Below are positions 16,604-25,030 of a stretch of DNA of 64,000 nucleotides, piece by piece. Where the stretch lies: the NCBI GenBank assembly GCA_963822215.1, contig CAWGGX010000006.1:186001-250000 (forward strand), given 5' to 3'. The notes below the pieces were generated by a model. It was not told the DNA's origin. It worked only from the letters and a program-made list of their open reading frames with translations, and did not search any database. The DNA comes from Roseiarcus sp963822215. GTDB lineage: Bacteria; Pseudomonadota; Alphaproteobacteria; Rhizobiales; Beijerinckiaceae. Position 1 is the first letter of the stretch, and each line of letters begins with the position of its first letter. The position numbers and the translations under genes are program-made.

Positions 16604-18042
16604 GCCTTACGATTACCGAAGTGACGCTTCTCCCAACCGACGGCGGGCCGGCGGGAGCGCCGGTCGACCTCGTCATCGAGGACGGTGCGATCGCCGCGAT
16701 CGCGCCGGCGGCGGGGAAGCCCGAGCGGCACCGCCTCGCCCTGCCGGCGCTCGCCAACGCCCACGACCATTGCCGCCCGCTGTCGCCGACCTCGTTCGGC
16801 GCGGCGGGGAAGCCGCTCGAGACCTGGCTTTTGAGGCTCGCGGCGATGCCGCCGATCGATCCCTATCTCGGGGCGCTCGCCGCCTTCGGCCGGGCGGCGC
16901 GCGGCGGGGCGGGCTCGGTCATGGCGCATTACACCCGATTTCATGGACCCATGCCGCCGGTCGAGGAGGCGCGCGAAATCGCCCGGGCGGCGCGCGAAAT
17001 CGGCGTGCGCGTGACCCTCGCCGTCTTCATGCGCGACCGAAATCCGCTCGTTTATGGCGACCACGTCACGCTCATGTCGGCGCTGCCGGACGCCGCGCGC
17101 GCCACGGTCGAAGCGGCGTTCCTTCAGCCGCCGTCGAGCGTCGAGGAGCAGATCGCGCGCGTCGAGGCGATCGCCGATGCGGTCGAGAGCCCGACCTTCG
17201 CCGTTCAGTTCGGTCCCAACGGGCCGCAATGGTGCTCGGACTCGCTCCTCGCCGCCATAGCCAGGCGCTCGGCCGAGACCGGGCGTCGCGTTCACATGCA
17301 CTGCCTCGAGACCCGCTATCAGCGCGCCTTCGCCGATCGCGCCTATCCCGAGGGCGTGGTCGAGCGGCTGAGGACCCTCGGCCTGCTCACGCCGCGCCTT
17401 GCGCTCGCCCATTGTGTGTATGCGCGGGACGAGGATCTCGACCGCATCGCCGCCTCGGGCGCTGTTATCGCCACCAATCCGAGCTCGAACGTGCATCTGG
17501 CGAGCGGCGTCGCGCCAATCGGCGAGGCGATCCGGCGCGGCTGCCGGGTTGCGCTCGGCGTCGACGCCTCGGCCCTGGACGAGGACGACGACGTCGTGCG
17601 CGAGATGCGGCTCGGGCATTTTTTGCATGGCGGCTGGGGCTACGAGACGGTTGTCGAGCGCGGCGACTGGCTCGCCGGCGTCGTCGCGAACGGGCGGTTC
17701 GCCAACGGCGCGCCGGGCGACGGCGCGCTCAAGGTCGGCGCGCCGGCCGACATTCTGATCCTCGACCTCGACCGGCTCGATCGCGACGCTGTGATGCCGG
17801 TCGAGCCGATCGACCTGGTGTTCGCCCGGGCGACCGCGGCGCACGTCGACCGGCTGATCGTCGCGGGAAAGGACATCGTGCGCGACGGGACGCTCGTCAA
17901 TGTCGATCTGGACGGCACTGAAGCGGCGCTTCGGCAGGAATACCGGGACAAGATCGGCTCCCGCGCCGCGTTCCTCGGCGCCTGGCGCGATCTCGAGCCG
18001 GCAGCCGTCGCGCACTACCGCGACGGCTTGGGCTGCTGCTGA
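16600..18042 (+). CDS. Amidohydrolase/deaminase (AtzB/TrzN/guanine deaminase-like superfamily)
   Basis: A 480-residue TIM-barrel amidohydrolase. Metal ligands are visible as H55 and H57 (LANAHDHCRPL), the histidine in RVHMHCLETRY (about 230), the histidine in LALAHCVYA (about 268) and the aspartate in LGVDASALDEDDD (about 325). An N-terminal and C-terminal beta-sandwich (LVIEDGAIAAIAP; GAPADILILDL) completes the fold. This subgroup deaminates or dechlorinates heterocycles such as guanine, cytosine or s-triazines. In this operon it could convert an aminotriazine or aminopyrimidine to cyanuric acid or a ureide, but the exact substrate is unknown. Confidence 0.8.
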   Translation: MSLTITEVTLLPTDGGPAGAPVDLVIEDGAIAAIAPAAGKPERHRLALPALANAHDHCRPLSPTSFGAAGKPLETWLLRLAAMPPIDPYLGALAAFGRAARGGAGSVMAHYTRFHGPMPPVEEAREIARAAREIGVRVTLAVFMRDRNPLVYGDHVTLMSALPDAARATVEAAFLQPPSSVEEQIARVEAIADAVESPTFAVQFGPNGPQWCSDSLLAAIARRSAETGRRVHMHCLETRYQRAFADRAYPEGVVERLRTLGLLTPRLALAHCVYARDEDLDRIAASGAVIATNPSSNVHLASGVAPIGEAIRRGCRVALGVDASALDEDDDVVREMRLGHFLHGGWGYETVVERGDWLAGVVANGRFANGAPGDGALKVGAPADILILDLDRLDRDAVMPVEPIDLVFARATAAHVDRLIVAGKDIVRDGTLVNVDLDGTEAALRQEYRDKIGSRAAFLGAWRDLEPAAVAHYRDGLGCC

Positions 18043-18120
18043 GGCCTGCTGCGACCGATGCTTTCAAGGCGCGTCGCATGGGTCATTGCAGCCAGGCAAG
18101 AGCGATTCGCCGGCTCCAAA
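18030..18120 (+). repeat. Dispersed intergenic repeat, copy A
   Basis: This stretch, starting in the last codons of the amidohydrolase gene, shares long blocks with 30602-30690 in the same orientation: ACCGATGC-TTCAAGGCG and CGCATGGGTCATTGC (18076-18090) are the same in both apart from single changes. It does not encode a gene. The rest of the gap to 18253 holds only GC-rich sequence without recognisable signals. Confidence 0.7.
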
Positions 18121-18253
18121 TCCCTCGCCGACGGATTGGATCGGCTCGCGAGGCGGGCTCGAAGGGCGAGAGGACGGTCATTGCCACTCTCTTCGCCCTG
18201 GCGCAGCCGGCGCCGCGCCAACGGCGCCGCCCGCCATCGAATCCGACGGTCCG

Positions 18254-19234
18254 TCAGGCGCCGATGACGCGGTTGCGGAGGACTCCGATGCGCTCGACTT
18301 CGAGTTCGATCACGTCGCCCGGTTTGATGAAGCGCAGGTGTTCGAGCCCGCAGCCGTTGCCCACCGTGCCCGAGCCGAGAAACTCGCCGGGATAGAGAGT
18401 CTCGGAACGCGAGATGTACGAAATCAGGTCCTCGAACTTCCAGTACATCGAACCGGAATTTCCGCGACCCCATTCCTCGCCGTTCACCCTTGCGATCATC
18501 GTGAGATTGTAGGGATCGGGAATCTCGTCCGCGGTGACGAGGTACGGACCCATCGGATTGGCGGTGTCGAAATCCTTGCCCTTGGCGGGTCCCAACCGGC
18601 CCTCCATCTCCACGCCTTGTGCATCGCGGGCGGACATGTCATTGAAGATCGTGTAGCCGAAGACGTGCTTCAGCGCGCCCTCTTTGGGCGCGTCTTTCAC
18701 TTTGCCCTTGATGTACACGCCGAACTCGAGTTCGAAGTCGAGAAACTTCGAATAGGCGGGCCAGACCACGTCATCGTCGGTCCCGATCACCGCAAGGCGA
18801 TTCGCCTTGTAGTAGATCGGCTGCTTGTAGAAGATCGGAGGCGCGTCAGGCGCCCCGCTGCGCTCGATCTCGGCGAGCGCCTTTTCCGGGTCCGGTCCCT
18901 GCATGGCCGCGAGCTTGCGGGACGCGGCGAAGGCCTGCTTCAAGTGCAGTTCGAAACACAGACAGTCGCGCATCTGCGGCGGCGGCTGGATCGGGGCGCG
19001 CAGGCGCGCCTCGGCGCGGGAGACAATGGCGCTCGCCGGCGCGGCCCCGACGGCCTCGCGGACGCGATCAAGCGCCGCGTCGCCGCCCTCGACAATTGCG
19101 AGCACGCTGCCGGGACCCGGCTCCCGGAACGTCGCGGCATGGGCCTCGGCCAGATCGACGATCCGCGTGTCGCCGTCAATCAGCGCGCCCGCGCGCTGTG
19201 GCCCGTCGCCTTTTTGAAACGTCACCAGTCGCAT
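18254..19234 (-). CDS. Fumarylacetoacetate hydrolase (FAH)-family protein
   Basis: A 326-residue FAH-family protein. The acidic metal site is visible in LDFELEFGVYIKGK (about residue 170) and the segments IFNDMSARDAQ and KGKDFDTANPMGPYL follow; the family's C-terminal half ends in GSGTVGNGCGLEHLR. FAH enzymes cleave or hydrate beta-diketo or ring-fission products of aromatic degradation, for example acylpyruvates. ATG 19234 has a GGGAGGA ribosome binding site. It overlaps the TetR gene by 59 bases on the same strand, which implies joint transcription. The substrate is unknown. Confidence 0.87.
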   Translation of the reverse strand: MRLVTFQKGDGPQRAGALIDGDTRIVDLAEAHAATFREPGPGSVLAIVEGGDAALDRVREAVGAAPASAIVSRAEARLRAPIQPPPQMRDCLCFELHLKQAFAASRKLAAMQGPDPEKALAEIERSGAPDAPPIFYKQPIYYKANRLAVIGTDDDVVWPAYSKFLDFELEFGVYIKGKVKDAPKEGALKHVFGYTIFNDMSARDAQGVEMEGRLGPAKGKDFDTANPMGPYLVTADEIPDPYNLTMIARVNGEEWGRGNSGSMYWKFEDLISYISRSETLYPGEFLGSGTVGNGCGLEHLRFIKPGDVIELEVERIGVLRNRVIGA

Positions 19235-19970
19235 GCGTTTGTCCTCCCTTCGGCTTCTTTGGCTTGAGCGCTGCTCTTGTTTGTGCGGCCTGCGGCGCGC
19301 CATGGCGCAAGCCCGCGGTCAGAAACGCGACCATGTGCCGGACCGCGCCCTCCTCGTCGTCGGGCCGGCAGAGGCCGCCGCTCAGCCGTTCGATGCGGCC
19401 CGCGTCCCCCATGACATAGACCATCGCGCCCAACATGAACTCGTAGGCCCACCAGATGTCCTGCTGCGACCGTCCCGGCAGAGCCGAAGCGAGGGCGTCG
19501 ACCAGCGCGCGCGCGATCGGGTCGAACATGTCGCGAATGAAGCCCCGCTGCTCCGAACTTGGGTCCATCGTTTCGTGCGCGAGAACCCGACCGAAACTCG
19601 GGTCTCGATCGTGGGCGCGCAGATGCAGCATTGGAAAGACCAGCGCCTTGACGACGAGCTCGAGCCGCCGGTCGAGATCGGGCTCGCTCATGGCGATCGC
19701 CAGCCCGACCAGGCGCTGCTCGACCACCGTCGGCACCCGCCGGTCGAACACGGCCCGATACAGCCCTTCCTTCGAACCGAAATGATAACTGACGAGCGCC
19801 AGCGGAACGCCGGCGGCCTCGGCGACCTGTCGCATCGTTGCGCCATCGAAGCCGTATGCGCCGAACACGCGCTCCGCCTCCTTGAGAATGCGCTCGCGTG
19901 ACGAGGCGCCGGCCGTTCCGGCCTCCGTCGCCGCGCGCGTGGGTTTCGCCGCCTGGGGGGACTTCGTCAA
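19176..19970 (-). CDS. TetR-family transcriptional regulator
   Basis: A 264-residue regulator with the N-terminal TetR helix-turn-helix (SSRERILKEAERVFGAYGF, then MRQVAEAAGVPLALVSYHF, about residues 23-65) and an all-alpha ligand domain. The C-terminal 40 residues are Lys/Arg/Ala-rich and disordered in appearance; they come from the overlap with the FAH gene start and may be dispensable. It is divergent from the metallo-hydrolase and Liv transporter genes across an intergenic region holding near-palindromes (20008-20045), so it probably controls both directions and itself. Confidence 0.9.
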   Translation of the reverse strand: MTKSPQAAKPTRAATEAGTAGASSRERILKEAERVFGAYGFDGATMRQVAEAAGVPLALVSYHFGSKEGLYRAVFDRRVPTVVEQRLVGLAIAMSEPDLDRRLELVVKALVFPMLHLRAHDRDPSFGRVLAHETMDPSSEQRGFIRDMFDPIARALVDALASALPGRSQQDIWWAYEFMLGAMVYVMGDAGRIERLSGGLCRPDDEEGAVRHMVAFLTAGLRHGAPQAAQTRAALKPKKPKGGQTHATGDVSKRRRATARGRAD

Positions 19971-20007
19971 AATGCAACTCTTGCTCTCGACGGCAAGCTA
20001 AACCTGA

Positions 20008-20045
20008 TTGAACGATCGATCAAGAGACTTGATGCGTTGATCAAG
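20008..20045. promoter_or_regulatory. Candidate TetR operator between divergent genes
   Basis: Positions 20008-20023 read as a near-perfect 16-base palindrome (TTGA, eight central bases, TCAA), and 20037-20044 (TTGATCAA) is a perfect 8-base palindrome within a similar TTGAT-GATCAA arrangement. Two such sites in tandem midway between a TetR gene and the divergent operon fit an operator. Which regulator binds is inferred from position only. Confidence 0.5.
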
Positions 20046-20121
20046 ATGGCGTAGGGTCCATCCAGGAAAAGCGCGCAAAGTCGCTGGGCGACGGCGATCG
20101 ACCGACGGGAGGAGGCGCAGC

Positions 20122-21117
20122 ATGTCGAGATGGAGTTACACCAAAGGGTTGAAAGACCTCGGCCACGGCGACTGGGCCTATATCCAGCCGGACGGCTCGT
20201 GGGGCTGGAGCAACGCGGGGCTGATCGTCGATGGAGACCAGACGCTTCTCATCGATACGTTGTTCGATCTGAAGCTGACCGCCGAAATGCTGGCGGAGAT
20301 GCGGCGCTCGGTGCCCGCGGCGGAACACATCAACACGCTGTTCAACACCCATCACAACGGCGACCACACCTTCGGCAACCAGTTGGTCGAGGGCGCCGAC
20401 ATCGTTGCGACCGACGCGACATTCGACGAAATGGATCCCGCCCATCCCGCGCTCTATCACTCGATGATGGTCAACGCCAACCAGCTTGGACGAGGCGCTC
20501 AATTTCTCGCGGAACTGTTCAAGCCGTTCGATTTCACCGGCGTGCAACTGCGCAAGCCGAACAAAACCTTCACCGGCGAGCTCGAGCTCAAAGTCGGCGA
20601 CAAGGCCGTGCGCCTGATCGAGCTCGGCCCCGCCCACACCCGCGGCGACACGATCGCTTTTGTGCCTGATGATCGGATCGTCTTCACCGGCGACCTGCTT
20701 TTCAACGAGGGCACCCCGATCGCCTGGGCCGGGCCGGTGTCCAACTGGGTGCGCGCCTGCGACCGGATCCTCGCCCTCGATGTCGACGTCATCGTCCCGG
20801 GCCATGGCCCGATCGCCGACAAGCAAGCGGTTCGCGAGATGAGGGGCTACCTTGAATTCGTCCAGGACGAGGCGCGCAAACGGTTCGACAAGGGCCTGAC
20901 CGCGCGCGACGCCGCATTCGACATCCCGCTCGGTCGGTATGCGGACTGGGGCGATGCGGAGCGCGTCGTCGTCACGGTCAGGAACCTGTTCGATGAGTTC
21001 AGCGGCGAGCATGTCGAGCCGGACGTTCTGACGCTGTTCGAACAGATGGCGCAGTTTCGCGACAAGCTGCGCGCGGAAGGTCACGGCCATCCTCACCCGC
21101 ATACCCACGGCAACTAA
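20122..21117 (+). CDS. Metallo-beta-lactamase-fold hydrolase with altered zinc motif
   Basis: A 331-residue MBL-fold protein. The metal-binding loop reads THHNGDH, so H77, D81 and H82 are present but the second histidine of HxHxDH is N79. The other ligands are visible: H in GPAHTRGDT (about 174), D in FTGDLLFN (about 192) and H in VPGHGP (about 230). A His-rich tail closes the protein. The metal site is therefore probably altered, perhaps mononuclear. A GGGAGGAGG ribosome binding site precedes ATG 20122. It leads a likely operon with the Liv transporter and may act on an imported thio- or lactone ester; the substrate is unknown. Confidence 0.85.
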   Translation: MSRWSYTKGLKDLGHGDWAYIQPDGSWGWSNAGLIVDGDQTLLIDTLFDLKLTAEMLAEMRRSVPAAEHINTLFNTHHNGDHTFGNQLVEGADIVATDATFDEMDPAHPALYHSMMVNANQLGRGAQFLAELFKPFDFTGVQLRKPNKTFTGELELKVGDKAVRLIELGPAHTRGDTIAFVPDDRIVFTGDLLFNEGTPIAWAGPVSNWVRACDRILALDVDVIVPGHGPIADKQAVREMRGYLEFVQDEARKRFDKGLTARDAAFDIPLGRYADWGDAERVVVTVRNLFDEFSGEHVEPDVLTLFEQMAQFRDKLRAEGHGHPHPHTHGN

Positions 21118-21170
21118 CAGCGCGCGATGACCGTCCGCTGACGTGGGCGCGATCCAACAGGGAGGATGTC

Positions 21171-22436
21171 ATGAGAGAGAAGGCAAGCGCTTTGCGGCGA
21201 ATGGGCCGTTGTGCAATCGCGATCCTGGCGGGCGCGCTTGCGGTTTCGTCGGCATTTGCGGCCGACCCGATCAAGATCGGATTCAGCATGGCTTAGTCGG
21301 GCCCGCTCGCGGGCAGCGGCAAGTCTGCGCTCCTCGCCATGAAGATCTGGGCGGAAGACCAGAACGTCAAGGGCGGGCTGCTCGGCCGGCCGGTTGAGCT
21401 TGTCTATTACGACGACCAGAGCAATCCGGCGAATGTCCCCCCGATCTACACCAAGCTCCTCGACGTCGATAAGGTCGATCTCATCAACAGCGGCTATGCG
21501 ACGCCGATCATCGCCGCGGCGCTGCCCATCGCCATGCAGCACGACATGGTGCTGATGGGCCTGTTCGGACTCGCGAACAACGCCAAGCTCAACTACGACA
21601 AGTACTTTAGCATGGCGCCGACGGGCGAGGATCCCGCGAACGCCGCGGCGAAGCCGTTCTTTGACGTAGTCGATCAGCTCAATCCCAAGCCGTCGACGAT
21701 CGCCGTCATCACGCCCGACATTCAGTTCGGCCACGCCGTCCTCGAAGGTGTGCGCAACGCCGCACAGGCGCGCGGCATGAAGGTCGTCTACGATCGCACC
21801 TTCCCTCCAAGCATGACCGATTTTTCGACGTTGGTGCGCGAAGTGCAGGCGACCAATCCGGACCTTGTGATGGTCGGTACCCAGCCCGGCCAATCGATCA
21901 ATGTCGCCCGCGCCATCGCCGAGGTTGGGCTGAACGCGCAGATGATCGGCGGCGCGATGACCGGCCTGCAGACGACCGATTCCGAGACGATTCTCGGCCC
22001 GCAGATCAACGGTCTCGTCAACTTCGCCTATTGGCTTCGCGCGGCGAAGTTGCAATTCCCGGGATCGATGGAGTTCCTTGCGAAGTACCAGGCAAGGGCC
22101 AAGGCGGCAGGCGTCGATCCGATCGGCTATTACGTCGCGCCCTGGGCCTACGCGGACCTCCAGATCCTCGCCGCGGCCGTCGAGGCGACGAAGAGCCTCG
22201 AGGGCGACAAGCTGGGCCCCTACATCCACTCAAGCACGTTCAAGACGATCATTGGCGACGTTCAGTTCGGGCCGGGCGGGGAGTGGGCGAAACCGCGCGC
22301 TTTCCTGATCCAGTTCCAGAACGTGAAGAGCAAGGACGCGAGCGAATTCACGGGTACGGATCACCTGGTCGTGGTCGGGCCGCCGGACATGAAGACGGGC
22401 GAACTCATCGCGCCTTTCGCGAAGGCGCGCCAGTGA
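21171..22436 (+). pseudogene. Branched-chain-type ABC binding protein with in-frame amber codon
   Basis: From ATG 21171 (preceded by GGGAGGA) the frame encodes a signal peptide and the first mature strand ADPIKIGFSMA, then TAG at 21294-21296 (codon 42), then continues without shift as SGPLAGSGKSALLAM through a complete Leu/Ile/Val-type binding protein to TGA 22436. Homologues usually have Gln, Leu or a similar residue here; CAG to TAG is a single transition. The rest of the gene is intact with normal codon use, so the stop is recent, suppressed, or a sequencing error. A restart at ATG 21339 would give a protein without signal peptide. Confidence 0.85.
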
Positions 22437-22490
22437 CGCGATCGCCGCGGCCGCCTATGGCGTCTGCTGCGGCGATCCAACTGGACGACA

Positions 22491-23369
22491 TTGCCCGTGA
22501 TCTCATTCAATCTCCTCGCGAACGCGATCGTCTCCGGCCTCCTGCTCGGCGGGTTTTATGCCGGCGTCGCGGCCGGAGCGACCATCTCATTCGGCCTCCT
22601 CGACATCGCCAACATCGCCCATCCGGCTTTCGTCGTTTTCGGCGCTTATGGCGCCTTTCTCTTAAGCGAACGGTTCGGACTCGATCCGCTTCTCGCAGCG
22701 CTGGTTCTCGTCCCCGTGTTCTACGCAGCTGGCTGGGTGGTCTTTCAGGTTTATCACCGGGCTTTCGAGCAGCGCGGCAATGATCCCATGCGAGGCCTCG
22801 CCTTCTTCTTTGGCCTCATGTTCATTGGCGAGGTCGTCCTGATCCTGACCTTCGGGGTCGACTATCGCTACACGTCGGCCGCCTATGCTTCGACCTCGCT
22901 CAAGCTGGGGCCCATCGCCTTGCCGCTCAGGCAACTTATTCCCTTCTTCGGCGCACTGATTATCCTCGGCGCGGCGCAGCTTTTTCTTAAACGCACCTTC
23001 ATCGGACGCGCAATTCTGGGGGTGGCGCAAGACCCGACGGCTCTGCGCCTCATGGGCGCGGATCCGGTGCGCCTGAAGCGTATCGCTTTCGCCATCTCCA
23101 TCGCGCTTGCGGGCGCGGCTGGAGCGCTGCTCTTGGTGCTCGAGCCGGTCGAGCCGTCGATCGGCCGCGACTTCATTGGCCGGATCTTCGCGATTGCAGT
23201 GCTCGGCGGCATGGGCAGCCTTCCCGGAACCTGGATCGCCGCGGTGATGCTTGGCGTGATCGAGAATCTGACGTCGATTTTCGCCGGCGCTTCATGGGCC
23301 CCGGCTGTAGCCTTCGGCTTTCTGCTGCTGACGCTCGCGGTCCGGCCCGCCGGATTGTTCGGACGCTAG
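22491..23369 (+). CDS. livH: Branched-chain amino acid-type ABC permease (LivH family)
   Basis: A 292-residue permease with about eight hydrophobic segments and the family motif VLGGMGSLPGTWIAAVMLG near residues 236-254. The start is TTG 22491 or GTG 22497. It follows the binding-protein gene by 54 bases and abuts livM without a gap. Transporters of this family also carry amides, urea, aromatic acids or ureides, so amino acids need not be the substrate. Confidence 0.9.
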   Translation: MPVISFNLLANAIVSGLLLGGFYAGVAAGATISFGLLDIANIAHPAFVVFGAYGAFLLSERFGLDPLLAALVLVPVFYAAGWVVFQVYHRAFEQRGNDPMRGLAFFFGLMFIGEVVLILTFGVDYRYTSAAYASTSLKLGPIALPLRQLIPFFGALIILGAAQLFLKRTFIGRAILGVAQDPTALRLMGADPVRLKRIAFAISIALAGAAGALLLVLEPVEPSIGRDFIGRIFAIAVLGGMGSLPGTWIAAVMLGVIENLTSIFAGASWAPAVAFGFLLLTLAVRPAGLFGR

Positions 23370-24317
23370 ATGATCAGCTTTCTCCGCTTCCTCGGCCTCG
23401 TCGTTCTGGCCGCCGCCGCGCTCTTCGCCGCGATGCGGGCCGTCGGCAACGACTATGTCTTCTATGCCGGCTACACGGTGCTCGAATACGTCGTGCTGGC
23501 GTGCGCCTGGAATATCCTTGGAGGCTATGTCGGCTACGTGAATTTCGGGGTCGCGGCGTTTCTCGCGCTTGGCGCCTATACAGGGGTGGCGCTCGGCAAG
23601 ATCGCGCCGCTCCCTCTTCCCGTGCTGATGCTCGCCGGCGGGGTCGTCGCGGGGCTGGTCGGCCTCGGAACGGGCTATCTGACGCTACGCCTGCGCGGCA
23701 TCTTCTTCGCCATCGCCACGCTCGCCCTTGCCGTCGTGTTGCAGACGGTCATCACGAACTGGGACTTCGTCGGCGGATCGGCCGGCGTCTACGCCATCCG
23801 GCCGAAACATATTCCGGTCTTCGGCAGCTACATCGAGTATATGGTCTTCCTTATGTTGGCGCTTGCAGTCATCGTCGTGGCGGTCAGCCGCGCGATCGAA
23901 ACCTCGGGCCTCGGATTGGGCTTTGTCGCCATCCGCGAGGACGAAGTCGCCGCCGAAGCGACGGGCGTCCCGACGCTTCGGCTCAAGCTGATCGCCACCA
24001 CCTTGAGCGGCGCCTTCATGGGCATGGCCGGGGCGCCCTTGCCGTACTACGTGACCTTTCTCGAGCCGTCTTCGGCGTTCAATCTCTCCTACGCCGTCAA
24101 TTCGATCGCGATGCCGCTGATCGGCGGCACGACGGGATGGTTCGGGCCGGTGCTCGGGGCGCTTCTTCTTGGAACCGCCCAGCAGGTCGTGACGGTGACC
24201 ATATCCTCGGAGGTCAACCTGCTGATCGTCGGCCTTCTGCTGATCGGATTCGTCGTCCTGGCGCCGCAAGGGCTCATCGGCCTTCTCGGTCTGGCAGGCC
24301 GGCGGAGGGCGTCGTGA
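23370..24317 (+). CDS. livM: Branched-chain amino acid-type ABC permease (LivM family)
   Basis: A 315-residue permease with the family segments AWNILGGYVGYVNFG (about residue 47), TLRLRGIFFAIATLALA and PLIGGTTGWFGPVLGALLLG. ATG 23370 directly follows the LivH stop. The C-terminal basic tail (AGRRRAS) overlaps the start of the ATPase gene by 4 bases. Confidence 0.9.
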   Translation: MISFLRFLGLVVLAAAALFAAMRAVGNDYVFYAGYTVLEYVVLACAWNILGGYVGYVNFGVAAFLALGAYTGVALGKIAPLPLPVLMLAGGVVAGLVGLGTGYLTLRLRGIFFAIATLALAVVLQTVITNWDFVGGSAGVYAIRPKHIPVFGSYIEYMVFLMLALAVIVVAVSRAIETSGLGLGFVAIREDEVAAEATGVPTLRLKLIATTLSGAFMGMAGAPLPYYVTFLEPSSAFNLSYAVNSIAMPLIGGTTGWFGPVLGALLLGTAQQVVTVTISSEVNLLIVGLLLIGFVVLAPQGLIGLLGLAGRRRAS

Positions 24318-25030
24318 GCGCGCTTCCGCTTTTCCGCGCCGAGCGCCTGACCAAACGATTCGGAGGCTTCGTCGCGCTCGACAGCGTGGACTTCCAAGTC
24401 GGCGCCGGAGAGCGCGTCGGTCTCATCGGCCCGAACGGTTCGGGCAAGACCACCTTTGTCGGTTGCGCCAGCGGTTCGCTGCGCAACCACGGCGGAGCGG
24501 TCTGGTTCAAGGACCGGCGCATCGATCGGCTTCTCCCTAACGAGCGCGTGCGGGCCGGCCTGGTGCGCAGCTTCCAGTTGCCCAGGCCGTTTCGCGGATT
24601 GACGGTCGCCGAGAATCTGCGCGTACCGCTGTTCTTTGCGGGAGGGCGCGGACGGGAAGAGACCACGATCGACGAGGCGCTCGAACTCGTTGGACTCACC
24701 GCTCGCCGCGAGGCGATGCCTCAGGATCTGACCCAGGTCGATCTGCGCAAGCTCGATTTGGCGCGGGCGACAGTCGCCAGACCGCAGCTTCTGTTCGTCG
24801 ACGAGGCGATGGCCGGCCTTTCGCATTCCGAGGTCGACGAAATCCTCGCGCTGCTGATGCGCATGAACGAGGGCGGCGTCGCGATCGTCATGATCGAGCA
24901 CATCATGCGGGCGGTCACCGCCTTCTCGCAGCGCCTCGTGGTCCTGGTCGCAGGACGCAAGATCGCCGACGGCGTTCCTGACGATGTCTTGGCCAACCTC
25001 GAGGTTCAGAGAGCCTACCTTGGAGAATAG
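24314..25030 (+). CDS. livG: Branched-chain amino acid-type ABC ATPase (LivG family)
   Basis: A 238-residue single-domain ATPase with Walker A GPNGSGKTT (about residue 40) and Walker B LLFVDEAMAGLS. The usual LSGG signature is degenerate (MPQDLTQVDLRKLDLARA), so the first serine-glycine-glycine of the signature is not present, which is unusual for LivG and could reduce ATP turnover at one site. The glutamate of Walker B is in place. GTG 24314 is chosen because it overlaps the livM stop and begins at the family N-terminus; the frame upstream lies inside livM. Confidence 0.87.
   Translation: MSALPLFRAERLTKRFGGFVALDSVDFQVGAGERVGLIGPNGSGKTTFVGCASGSLRNHGGAVWFKDRRIDRLLPNERVRAGLVRSFQLPRPFRGLTVAENLRVPLFFAGGRGREETTIDEALELVGLTARREAMPQDLTQVDLRKLDLARATVARPQLLFVDEAMAGLSHSEVDEILALLMRMNEGGVAIVMIEHIMRAVTAFSQRLVVLVAGRKIADGVPDDVLANLEVQRAYLGE

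Noticed and set aside
17900..19267. Plus-strand open frame of 455 codons over the FAH gene
   Set aside because: It is antisense to clear FAH and TetR family sequence and has no motif of its own.
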